A DNA stretch of 19,952 nucleotides from Pseudomonadota bacterium (GTDB taxonomy: Bacteria; Pseudomonadota; Alphaproteobacteria; Rhizobiales; Xanthobacteraceae), in assembly GCA_023390955.1 (NCBI GenBank), contig JAEWBW010000048.1, forward strand, positions 1-19,952, read 5' to 3'. The position numbers and the translations under genes are program-made. Position 1 is the stretch's first letter. Every line of letters starts with the position of its first letter. The notes under the pieces are model-generated. The model saw only the letters and a list, made by a program, of their open reading frames with translations, was not told the DNA's origin and ran no database searches. This document shows, in pieces, positions 7,961 through 15,395 of the stretch.

Positions 7961-8264
7961 CTTACTGGACAAGAGCTCGGAGATGGCTTGCAGGGCCCAA
8001 ATCAATCCAGACTGCTCTGCCGCCCAGCCCGCACACATCGATTCTGGCCCGCTTGCACGAGGAAACGGAACTCGACAAGCTTACCTTCAACCAAGGCGAT
8101 TAGAAAGGCCGCTGTTACTCCGCTGCAGCGCACCCACTATCTTGCAACTTTTCTGGAATTTTCCTTTGCCATTTGCGTTTTGGATGCAAGCGAACTATGG
8201 GACCTTAGTCACTTGGGAACTGCAAAGCCCACGCAGAGACGCGGATTCGCGAGACTTCACGAGC
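7961..8264. promoter_or_regulatory. Divergent intergenic region upstream of WbqC and zinc-ribbon methyltransferase genes
   Basis: About 300 bases between two divergent starts, so promoters for both directions are expected here. The part around 8140-8200 is AT-rich compared with its surroundings (ttttctggaattttccttt at 8150-8168). No clear -35/-10 pair with proper spacing was found, and no gene is supported in it. Confidence 0.4.
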
Positions 8265-8957
8265 ATGACCAAGAAGGCCGCCATTATTCAATCTAACTAT
8301 ATCCCCTGGAAAGGATATTTCGATTTAATCGCGGCTGTGGACGAATTCATCATCTACGACGACGTCCAATTTACCAAGAACGACTGGCGCAATCGAAACA
8401 TCATCAAGACACCTCAGGGCATTCAGTGGCTAACCGTTCCGGTCGGTCAAGGCATCAACCGACGCATCTGCGATGTAACTCTCCCCGACATCAGATGGCA
8501 GGTGAAGCACTGGAAGACCCTCGAATCCAATTACGGGCGCGCACCGCATTTCGACACGATTGCTGAGAAACTCGAGCCGCTCTACACCCAACATCAGCAC
8601 ACCCAACTTTCGTCTCTGAACCGCACGCTCATCGAGACGATATGCAGCATCCTCGGCATTTCCACGAGGATCAGCAACTCATGGGACTACACATCCAGCC
8701 ATGGTAAGACGCAACGGCTGGTGGATTTGTGCAAGGAGGTCGGCGCTACCGTGTACATTTCCGGCCCCACCGCCCAGAATTACATTGACGAGGTCGCGTT
8801 TGCCGAACAAGGAATCGATTTGGTCTGGTTCAATTATTCATGCTATCCGAAATACCCTCAGCTCTGGGGAGAATTCGTGCACGGAGTTTCCGTCCTCGAC
8901 CTACTCTTCAACTGTGGCAAGCAAGCGCCCACCTACATGAAGCACGTCGCGCCATGA
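8265..8957 (+). CDS. WbqC-family protein
   Basis: A 230-residue protein that opens AAIIQSNYIPWKGYFDLIA and continues VDEFIIYDDVQFTKNDWRNRN and IKTPQGIQWLTVPVG. These are the defining stretches of the WbqC family (PF08889). The later ISGPTAQNYIDE and WFNYSCYPKYPQLWG also fit. WbqC proteins occur in O-antigen and flagellin-glycan islands beside sugar aminotransferases and acyltransferases. Their biochemical role is not settled as far as I know; an enzyme acting on the amino-sugar substituent is often suggested. The frame is open far upstream, but the ATG at 8265 gives the family-typical N-terminus. Its TGA overlaps the ATG of the next gene (8954-8957). No signal peptide is present, so it is cytoplasmic. 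Confidence 0.88.
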   Translation: MTKKAAIIQSNYIPWKGYFDLIAAVDEFIIYDDVQFTKNDWRNRNIIKTPQGIQWLTVPVGQGINRRICDVTLPDIRWQVKHWKTLESNYGRAPHFDTIAEKLEPLYTQHQHTQLSSLNRTLIETICSILGISTRISNSWDYTSSHGKTQRLVDLCKEVGATVYISGPTAQNYIDEVAFAEQGIDLVWFNYSCYPKYPQLWGEFVHGVSVLDLLFNCGKQAPTYMKHVAP

Positions 8958-9925
8958 AGCTCTCGATTGTCAGCACACTGTACTGTTCTGCCCCCCATGT
9001 AGATGAATTCCATCAAAGGGCAAGTGCCACCGCCGAACGACTTGCTGGCGACGATTACGAAATCGTACTCGTCAATGACGGGTCGCCGGACGACAGCCTG
9101 GAACGCGCAACGAGGATCGCAGACAAAGATAAGCATGTTGTGGTGATCGATCTTTCGCGCAATTTTGGCCACCATAAGGCGATGATGACGGGCTTGAGAT
9201 ACTCCTCAGGCGACCTCGTTTTTCTCATCGATAGCGATTTGGAAGAAGCTCCGGAATGGCTCATTTCATTCCAGCAGCAATTGGACATCGAAGGCGGCGA
9301 CGTCGTTTATGGCGTGCAGACGAAACGGAAGGGCAACTTTTTTGAGCGCTGGAGCGGCGGACTGTTCTACCGCGCCTTTCGATTTCTCTCGGGGTTGGAC
9401 CTGCCTTACAACATCACGGTCGCAAGGCTCATGACGCGCCGCTATGTTCGCGCGCTGGTCCTTCACCGCGAATATGAACTCTTCATGGCAGGCCTCTGGA
9501 TCATCACTGGCTTCGATCAGAGCCCCCATGCCGTCACAAAAATCTCGAGCAGCCAGACCACTTATAGTTTGCGAAAGAAAGTAGCGCAGCTCGTAGACTC
9601 GATCGCGTCGTTCAGCAACAAACCACTCATCGGCATCTTTGTACTCGGATGCGGGATCTTTGCCATTTCGAGCAGTTACACGGCGTTTGTCATCGTGAAC
9701 TGGCTTTTTTTATCTCGTCCTCCGACGGGTTACACTTCCTTGATTGCTTCGGTATGGCTACTTGGCGGCATGATCATCGCCTTCATAGGCGTGGTTGGCA
9801 TCTACCTTTCCAAGATATACTCGGAGACCAAGCAGCGACCATATACTATCATCCGGCAAATCCACGGCCGCTCTCAAAGGAGCCTCGCTGCAAATGAAGA
9901 AGATCATCATCTTTGGCGCGTCTGA
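8954..9925 (+). CDS. GT2 glycosyltransferase with C-terminal membrane helices (GtrB/ArnC-like)
   Basis: 323 residues. The GT-A domain opens KLSIVSTLYCSAPHVDEF, with nucleotide-binding VLVNDGSPDDS (39-48), SRNFGHHKAMMTGL (68-81) and the metal-binding DSD of FLIDSDLEEAPEW (90-102). Two hydrophobic segments follow at about 223-251 and 262-285, ending in a basic tail that begins YLSKIYSETKQRP. This is the layout of polyprenyl-phosphate glycosyltransferases such as GtrB, ArnC and DPM1, which load a sugar onto undecaprenyl phosphate at the inner membrane. The ATG at 8954 sits within the ATGA overlap with WbqC. Because no GtrA-type flippase is visible, direct transfer into the repeat unit is also possible. 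Confidence 0.88.
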   Translation: MKLSIVSTLYCSAPHVDEFHQRASATAERLAGDDYEIVLVNDGSPDDSLERATRIADKDKHVVVIDLSRNFGHHKAMMTGLRYSSGDLVFLIDSDLEEAPEWLISFQQQLDIEGGDVVYGVQTKRKGNFFERWSGGLFYRAFRFLSGLDLPYNITVARLMTRRYVRALVLHREYELFMAGLWIITGFDQSPHAVTKISSSQTTYSLRKKVAQLVDSIASFSNKPLIGIFVLGCGIFAISSSYTAFVIVNWLFLSRPPTGYTSLIASVWLLGGMIIAFIGVVGIYLSKIYSETKQRPYTIIRQIHGRSQRSLAANEEDHHLWRV

Positions 9926-10559
9926 CGCCGCAGAGCTGGCGCACTACTACTTCACGCGAGATTCCGCCTACTCGGTCGAGGCCTTTACTGTGGATGCCGA
10001 CTATGTTCCGAAGGAGGGGCACTTCTGCGGATTGGAGATCGTTCCCTTTGACAAGGTGGTGACAATCTACCCACCGGAACGTTACGACTTTTTCGTCGCA
10101 CTAGGCTATTCTCACCTGAATGAGGTACGCAAGGAAAAATACTTTGCCGCGAAGGCCTTGGGTTACGATCTCGTAAGCTACGTCAGCTCCAAAGCGACAG
10201 AACTAAACGAGCACGCCATTGGCGAGAATTGCTTTATCCTCGAAGACAACACGATTCAGCCGTTCGTGACGATTGGCAACAATGTCACGCTATGGAGTGG
10301 CAACCATATTGGTCACCACAGCAGGGTGGACGATCACTGCTTCCTTGCTTCGCAGATCGTTGTTTCTGGACGGGTTCAGATCAACCATTCTTGCTTTATC
10401 GGCGTCAACGCCACGCTCAGAGACAACATTACGATTGGCGAGAAGAGCATAATTGGCGCAGGCTCGCTCATCCTGTCCGACGTCGCGGCCAACGGCGTAT
10501 ATGCTGGGACGGAGACCGAACGCTCCCGAGTCCCCAGCAATAGAGTGCGAAAAATATAG
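9894..10559 (+). CDS. NeuD-like sugar O/N-acyltransferase (left-handed beta-helix)
   Basis: 221 residues. The N-terminal part, MKKIIIFGASDAAELAHYYF, is the Rossmann-like nucleotide-sugar-binding domain of the NeuD/PglD group. From about 105 on, imperfect hexapeptide repeats (IGENCFILEDNTIQPFVTIG, then IGHHSRVDDHCFLAS and INHSCFIGVNATLRDN) form a left-handed beta-helix, ending in IGAGSLILSDVAANGVYAG. Such enzymes acylate the amino group of UDP- or dTDP-4-amino sugars using acyl-CoA. The expected catalytic His lies in the IGHHSRV region. The start at 9894 has AAGGAG at 9877-9882 and gives the family N-terminus; the gene begins 32 bases inside the glycosyltransferase. The natural partner is the amino sugar made by WecE, which is an inference from context. 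Confidence 0.85.
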   Translation: MKKIIIFGASDAAELAHYYFTRDSAYSVEAFTVDADYVPKEGHFCGLEIVPFDKVVTIYPPERYDFFVALGYSHLNEVRKEKYFAAKALGYDLVSYVSSKATELNEHAIGENCFILEDNTIQPFVTIGNNVTLWSGNHIGHHSRVDDHCFLASQIVVSGRVQINHSCFIGVNATLRDNITIGEKSIIGAGSLILSDVAANGVYAGTETERSRVPSNRVRKI

Positions 10560-10570
10560 GCGGCCGACCG

Positions 10571-11494
10571 ATGAAATGGAGAAAATTAGGACAACTTTTC
10601 TGCGCCGATGGCAATAACGATTGGCTCTATTCTCATGCGATGATCCCCATCGCGCGGCAGATCGAAGGCGACCTCTATCGCATTTACTTCTCCTCCAGGG
10701 ACAAAGATAACCGCGGGCATGGCGCCTATATCGAGGTGGACATGCGCGACCCTCTGCAGATCCTGAGGGTGAGCGAAAAGCCCGTTCTGCGACCTGGAGA
10801 GCTAGGCTGCTTTGATGATAGCGGCGCGCTTCCTAATTCGATCGTCCAGGTGGGATCGCGCACGTTACTTTACTACACGGGCATCAATCTCGGAGTTACG
10901 GTCAAGATTAGAAATTCGATCGGACTTGCGGAATGGAACAGCGAGACCGAGCAATTTGAGCGATGCTTCAAAGGGCCGGTCATCGATCGAACGCGGGAGC
11001 TTCCGCATTTCGTGGCGACACCTGAAGTCCACTATGAGAACAACCGCTATCGCGCTTGGTTTACTTCCTGCGTTGGCTGGAAAATTGAGGCAGGCGAACC
11101 GAAACATTATTATCGCTTGGAATATGCGGAGTCCCATGACGGCATCGACTGGAAGCGGGATGGAACTGTCGCCATCGACTTCCAAAGTGCTCATGAATAT
11201 GCGTTGGGCGTGCCTAGGGTGCTGAAGGACCAAACCGGATATAAAATGTGGTTCTGCTCGCGAGCCACGAAGGAGTGTCCCACCTATCGCATCAGATTTG
11301 CCACCTCCGCGGACGGGATCAGCTGGCAACGGCGCGATGGTGAAGTTGGAATCGACGTTTCTGAATCAGGCTGGGATTCTCAGATGATTTGCTATCCCTA
11401 CGTATTTGATCACGCTGGGCAACGCTACATGCTTTACAACGGAAATCACTACGGGAAGACGGGCTTCGGCTTGGCCGTGCTAGAGCAAACTTGA
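10571..11494 (+). CDS. Five-bladed beta-propeller, glycosidase-like protein of sugar clusters
   Basis: 307 residues without signal peptide or membrane segment. Recurring blade-like strands are visible: LYRIYFSSRDKDNRGHGAYIEVD, TLLYYTGINLG, VATPEVHYENNRYRAWFTS, YKMWFCSRATKECPTYRIR and QRYMLYNGNHYGKTGFGLA. Each ends in aromatic-rich strands with Asp or Glu at loop ends. This is the pattern of GH43/GH32/GH130-type five-bladed propellers, and related proteins of unknown role occur in O-antigen clusters. Enzymatic activity cannot be asserted. A cytoplasmic place would suit a phosphorylase, a glycan-remodelling enzyme or a non-catalytic sugar binder. It starts 11 bases after the acyltransferase and is convergent with the protease gene. 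Confidence 0.72.
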   Translation: MKWRKLGQLFCADGNNDWLYSHAMIPIARQIEGDLYRIYFSSRDKDNRGHGAYIEVDMRDPLQILRVSEKPVLRPGELGCFDDSGALPNSIVQVGSRTLLYYTGINLGVTVKIRNSIGLAEWNSETEQFERCFKGPVIDRTRELPHFVATPEVHYENNRYRAWFTSCVGWKIEAGEPKHYYRLEYAESHDGIDWKRDGTVAIDFQSAHEYALGVPRVLKDQTGYKMWFCSRATKECPTYRIRFATSADGISWQRRDGEVGIDVSESGWDSQMICYPYVFDHAGQRYMLYNGNHYGKTGFGLAVLEQT

Positions 11495-11595
11495 CATCGA
11501 GACAGTTCGCCTTCCAGGAACTGCGGGTGGACGATGCCGTTTCAACCGGCTCGGTCGTCGCCGATCTTCTTTAGCATGCTGCTGCGACCAACGGC

Positions 11596-14550
11596 TCAGT
11601 GAATAAGCATGTATCCCTCATGAAGAGCCTCGACAAGCGCGGGATTCGTCACCGTGGGTTCGTTCTGATCCGCTGGATGGATCAGGTTTGGCCAAGTGCC
11701 ATCAACGGGACTCAAGCGATGGTCTCCGGCCGCACTCGAGAGGAGAAGCTCGGAAACTCCCGAATAACTGACATCGTCCGCTGCAGGCGCGGGATCGTTG
11801 CGAAAGTAGAAAGACTGGTCGCTCGTTAGGTTGGTGACGCCTTGCAATGTCGAAGCTTCGACCGCCGAGTGTGAGGCTGAGACGCTGGCGTCCCCGTTGA
11901 GATCCTGCTGGAATATCGTCTCCAGCGACTTGAGCATGTCATCGGTGCCTGCAACCTGCCCCAAGATATTTGAGATATAGTTGCCGTCGTGATCCGTCGC
12001 CCAGGCCGAGTAAAGCCCGCTCACGGAGTCCTTCCAGACTACATCATAGCCGCTCGTCGTCTGCTCTGCAGCGATAGGCGCCCAAGTGCCATACTGACCA
12101 GAAGCGACTGCGGTTCCAGAAAGCTTCAACACCGGTCCGATGCCCGAGCTGATGGCATCGAGATAATAGCTGCCTCCGACAACCGAGAGCTTGGTCGCCC
12201 CAAAGGATTCGATCGCCGTAGCGGCCGGGAGTCCCATGGCGCCGTCTCCGTTGAGGTCCTGCTGGAAGATCGTCTCCAGCGACTTGAGCGTGGCATTGCT
12301 GCCTGCAACATGACCTAGGAGATTTGAAACGTAGTTGCCGGCGTTATCCGTCGCCCAAGCCGAGTAGAGCCCGGTCGCCGGGTCCTTCCAGGCAACATCA
12401 TAGCCGCTCGCCGTCTTCTCCGCTGCAATCGGAGCCCAAGTGCCATACTGTCCGGAGCCGACTGCGGTTCCAGACAGCTTCAATACGGGTCCGGTGCCGG
12501 AGCTGATGGCATCCAGATGATATGTGCCGCCCGCAACAGAGAGCCTGGTCGCGCCGTAAGACTCGATCGTGGTGGTGGGGATCCCTATGGTGCCGTCTGC
12601 GTTCAGGTCCTGCTGTAAGATCGTCTCCAGCGACTTGAGCGTGGCATCGCTGCCTGCAACCTGACCCAAGAGATTTGAAACGTAATTGCCGTCGTTATCC
12701 GTCGCCCAAGCGGAATAGAGCCCGGTCGCCGAATCCTTCCAGGCAACATCATAACCGCTCGTCGTCTTCTCCGCTGCAATCGGCGCCCAGGTGCCATTCT
12801 GTCCGGAAACGACTGCGGTTCCAGACAGCTTCAACACTGGTCCGGTGCCGGAGCTGATGGCATCCAGATGATAGGTGCCGCCCGCAACAGAGAGCCTGGT
12901 CGCGCCGTAAGACTCGATCGTGGTGGTGGGGATCCCTATGGTGCCGTCTGAGTTCAGGTCCTGGCGGAAGATCGTCTCCAGCGCCTTGAGCGTAGCATCG
13001 CTGCCTGCAACCTGACCCAGGAGATTTGAAACGTAATTGCCGTTGTTGTCCGTCGCCCAGGCGGAGTAGAGCCCGGTCACCGAGTCCTTCCAGGCAACAT
13101 CATAGCCGCTCGTCGTCTTCTCTGCTGCAATCGGCGCCCAGGTGCCATACAGTCCGGAATCGACGGCGGTTCCATAAAGCTTCAAAACCGGCCCGGTGCC
13201 GCCGGCCGTCGGATTAAAGAGATAATTGCCGCCCGACTGCACCAAGCTGGTGATGCCGATCGCCTCGATCACGACCGGCGGAACGAGCTGACTGATCAGC
13301 GTGGCGCTCGAGATCGTGCCGTCGGCGAACTGGAAAAACTCCACGCTCGACGCGGTGTCGGCGCCGTCGGGCGTGCCGGAGCGCAGATCGACCAGCGTAA
13401 AGACCTGCGAGGTCGAGTTGTAGGTGATCGAGTAGTTCGCCTTACTGCCTGAATATACCGCAGTATCCGTACCCGCGCCGCCGTTGATGGTGTCGTTACC
13501 GCCGCCGCCCGTGATGGTGTCGTTGCCGCCACCACCGTTCAGGAGGTTCGCGATCGCGTTGCCGATGATCGCGTCGTTGCCGGAGCCGCCGGTGGCGTTG
13601 TCGATGTAGGACCGCACATCGCCGTTGTAGAGATAGGAATTGTAGACGTTACCGGCCGCGTAATGGCCGTTGCCGAGATAGGCAAGCTGCGTCGACGAGA
13701 ACACCGATGCCGCGCCAGGATTGAGGTTGATCGACAGGTTGGTCGCGTAGTTCGACAAATCGTATGTATCGACGCCGCCGCCGTCCCAGATCGTCTCGAA
13801 GATGCGGTTGGCCGAACTGCCGACGCCGCCGCCGCTCGCGGGCTGCGCGACACCGTTGATGAATTCCTGCCCGGTGGTCGTGCTCCAGGTGTAGACGGTG
13901 TTGGTGCTCTGGGTCGCGTAGTTCGCGCCGTACATCGTCTGCAGCGCGAGAATGTCGTTCGCCATGTAGGTCTGTGAGAACCCGTAGGTCTCGGCCGTGT
14001 AGCCCGTCAGCGGCGCGCCGACGTAACTGCGATAGCTCATGATGGTGTATTCGCTATCGTCGTGCGCGGTCGGCACAGAGACGTTGCCGGGACCGCCGAC
14101 CTCCTGGCTGTGTTTGAGGCCCAGCGCATGGCCGAGCTCATGCATCGCGGTGGCGAAATAATAATTGCCGAGCGCAGCCTGCGCGTACGGATAGGACGTG
14201 CCGAACCAGATGTCGCCGCCGGGGACATAGTTTCCGGGATAGTAGGCATAGGAGGTCGGATTGGCCGCCGACGACTGACCGATCATGATGTCGGCACCAT
14301 TGGTGCCGGCATAGTTGAGCGTGATGTTGGCGTAGCTCTTGATCAGACCGACGGCGTAGTTGATCGCCGACTGCATCGCCGCCGGCGCCTGGGTGAACGA
14401 GGCGGGCTCGTTATTCCCGTAGGTGTAGGTGGGGTAGTCGCTCGCCAAATCCGGAAAGCTATAGGTTATCGTGCCGGACCACTTTGAACCGGACAGCATG
14501 CCATCGATTTCGGCATTGTAGGTGGCGCTGACGTTGACGGCTGTAGCCAA
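11596..14550 (-). CDS. Serralysin-like M10 metalloprotease with RTX and four tryptophan-rich repeats
   Basis: 984 residues from a TTG at 14550, chosen because GAGGGA lies seven bases upstream and the N-terminus ATAVNVSATYNAEIDG then KWSGTITYSFPD matches the family. An in-frame TTG at 14580 lacks such support. Zinc site HELGHALGLKH (His137, Glu138, His141, His147) and Met-turn IMSY (170-173, with the serralysin Tyr ligand at 173) define a peptidase M10 domain. RTX-type repeats with GGxGNDxI occur at about 321-364. Residues 428-896 are four tandem units of 117-118 residues (GTWAPIAAE, SGYDVAWKD, LYSAWATD, then DLNxDG), matching the W_rich_C type known from cyanobacteria and Bradyrhizobium. An 88-residue tail follows. 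No signal peptide is present, so type I secretion is expected; no transporter genes are in the window. Confidence 0.9.
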   Translation of the reverse strand: MATAVNVSATYNAEIDGMLSGSKWSGTITYSFPDLASDYPTYTYGNNEPASFTQAPAAMQSAINYAVGLIKSYANITLNYAGTNGADIMIGQSSAANPTSYAYYPGNYVPGGDIWFGTSYPYAQAALGNYYFATAMHELGHALGLKHSQEVGGPGNVSVPTAHDDSEYTIMSYRSYVGAPLTGYTAETYGFSQTYMANDILALQTMYGANYATQSTNTVYTWSTTTGQEFINGVAQPASGGGVGSSANRIFETIWDGGGVDTYDLSNYATNLSINLNPGAASVFSSTQLAYLGNGHYAAGNVYNSYLYNGDVRSYIDNATGGSGNDAIIGNAIANLLNGGGGNDTITGGGGNDTINGGAGTDTAVYSGSKANYSITYNSTSQVFTLVDLRSGTPDGADTASSVEFFQFADGTISSATLISQLVPPVVIEAIGITSLVQSGGNYLFNPTAGGTGPVLKLYGTAVDSGLYGTWAPIAAEKTTSGYDVAWKDSVTGLYSAWATDNNGNYVSNLLGQVAGSDATLKALETIFRQDLNSDGTIGIPTTTIESYGATRLSVAGGTYHLDAISSGTGPVLKLSGTAVVSGQNGTWAPIAAEKTTSGYDVAWKDSATGLYSAWATDNDGNYVSNLLGQVAGSDATLKSLETILQQDLNADGTIGIPTTTIESYGATRLSVAGGTYHLDAISSGTGPVLKLSGTAVGSGQYGTWAPIAAEKTASGYDVAWKDPATGLYSAWATDNAGNYVSNLLGHVAGSNATLKSLETIFQQDLNGDGAMGLPAATAIESFGATKLSVVGGSYYLDAISSGIGPVLKLSGTAVASGQYGTWAPIAAEQTTSGYDVVWKDSVSGLYSAWATDHDGNYISNILGQVAGTDDMLKSLETIFQQDLNGDASVSASHSAVEASTLQGVTNLTSDQSFYFRNDPAPAADDVSYSGVSELLLSSAAGDHRLSPVDGTWPNLIHPADQNEPTVTNPALVEALHEGYMLIH
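11863..13269 (-). repeat. Four tandem W_rich_C repeats inside the protease gene
   Basis: Units in gene order are 13269-12919, 12918-12568, 12567-12214 and 12213-11863, of 351, 351, 354 and 351 bases. Boundaries were set at the recurring Ile-Glu codons that follow the Thr/Ala-rich linker. The second and third units are nearly the same in bases as well as residues; the first differs at its start and the fourth is the most diverged. Each ends in a DLNxDG calcium-loop-like motif, which decays to DLNGDASVS in the last unit. Confidence 0.9.
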
Positions 14551-14737
14551 TGGATCGTCCCTCGGAGAGTGGCCGCGCAAGACCCGATTCAGTGCGGCGA
14601 TTCTAGCCTTAGGATTTATACGTTTGGTTTAATTTTGGCGAAGGATGCCGCAAAACGCCAATAACGGCTTGTTAAGCGGAAACCCCGTGGTTACACGGAC
14701 GCCCTTGGGTCACGCAGCAGTGCATTGAGGTCCTCCC

Positions 14738-15040
14738 ATGAAACAGCGCCGACTGGCGGCCGGCTGCCTCGGTGCCCTCGTGGCGCTAGCCAGCCCGGAT
14801 CTATCGTTCCACGAGGGGTATCCCGTGATGACCAGAAAAGCCAAAGCGGACGATGCGGTGAAGGCCCAGCGGTCCCCGGTCATGCCACCTCCCCGCGACC
14901 CGTCGATTGCGGTGGCCGAGGAGTATGAGGCGGCGCGAGCCAAGGGAACGGCCGAGGCGCTCGAGCTGTTCATCACCCGCCACAGCGATGACCCGCTCGC
15001 CGAGAAGGCCCGGGCCGACCTGAAGCGCCTGGCGCGGTGA
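14738..15040 (+). CDS. Small hypothetical protein, probably exported
   Basis: 100 residues with a basic, then hydrophobic N-terminus (MKQRRLAAGCLGALVALAS), which could be a signal peptide or a membrane anchor. The rest is charged and helical, ending AEEYEAARAKGTAEALELF then ITRHSDDPLAEKARADL. That end resembles the short TPR-like or helical tails (ARxKGTAxAxExFLxRHPDxPLAxxA) often seen in rhizobial proteins. GAGG at 14727-14730 is seven bases before the ATG, supporting the start. It is divergent from the protease and lies upstream of rmlA, with about 350 bases between. The function is not recognised. Confidence 0.68.
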   Translation: MKQRRLAAGCLGALVALASPDLSFHEGYPVMTRKAKADDAVKAQRSPVMPPPRDPSIAVAEEYEAARAKGTAEALELFITRHSDDPLAEKARADLKRLAR

Positions 15041-15395
15041 TCGGCTCGCAGGCGAGGCACCGCCTCCGAATTCGGAAATTCCGCTGACATGATTGCAAAT
15101 CGCCCGATCAGACCGAAGCGACGCCGGACGGCTCGCCAATGGCGGGGGACGTCGTTTGCGCCGGCAACCGGCCCGGCCAACCCTTTACAATATCGGGCCC
15201 ACACAGCAAAATAGCGGCATCTACCTGAAGAGGTAACACACTGCGCGCGCTGCGCTATTCTGGCTGAACTGGAGGCCTTGTCTGACGACGAAAGCCCCCA
15301 GCGAGTGGCCGAGATCGCAAGGATCGCTCCGTTGCTGCTCTCTGGCTCAGGCAGCGCAGCGAAACGTCCAGGACAGGAAGACTTCGGATTTTTTG
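15041..15395. other. Intergenic region upstream of rmlA
   Basis: About 355 bases without a convincing gene. A short ORF from a TTG at 15278 runs into rmlA in another frame and is not supported by family features. The region holds a possible promoter (15184-15212), and the leader of rmlA is long. Confidence 0.5.
15184..15212 (+). promoter_or_regulatory. Possible sigma-70 promoter for rmlA/rmlB
   Basis: TTTACA (15184-15189, one mismatch to TTGACA) and CAAAAT (15207-15212, two mismatches to TATAAT) are separated by 17 bases. It lies about 185 bases before the rmlA ATG, implying a long leader. Matches of this quality occur by chance. Confidence 0.28.

Noticed and set aside
8155..8169. Sigma-54-like GG...GC element upstream of WbqC
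   Set aside because: The spacing between GG (8155-8156) and GC (8168-8169) is 11 bases and not the required 10.
7422..8264. Upstream extension of the WbqC reading frame
   Set aside because: It runs antisense to the zinc-ribbon methyltransferase and through the intergenic region; WbqC homology begins at the ATG at 8265.
11863..13269. Tandem 351-base repeats considered as a CRISPR or satellite array
   Set aside because: They keep the reading frame, encode W_rich_C domains and have no short direct repeat with unique spacers.
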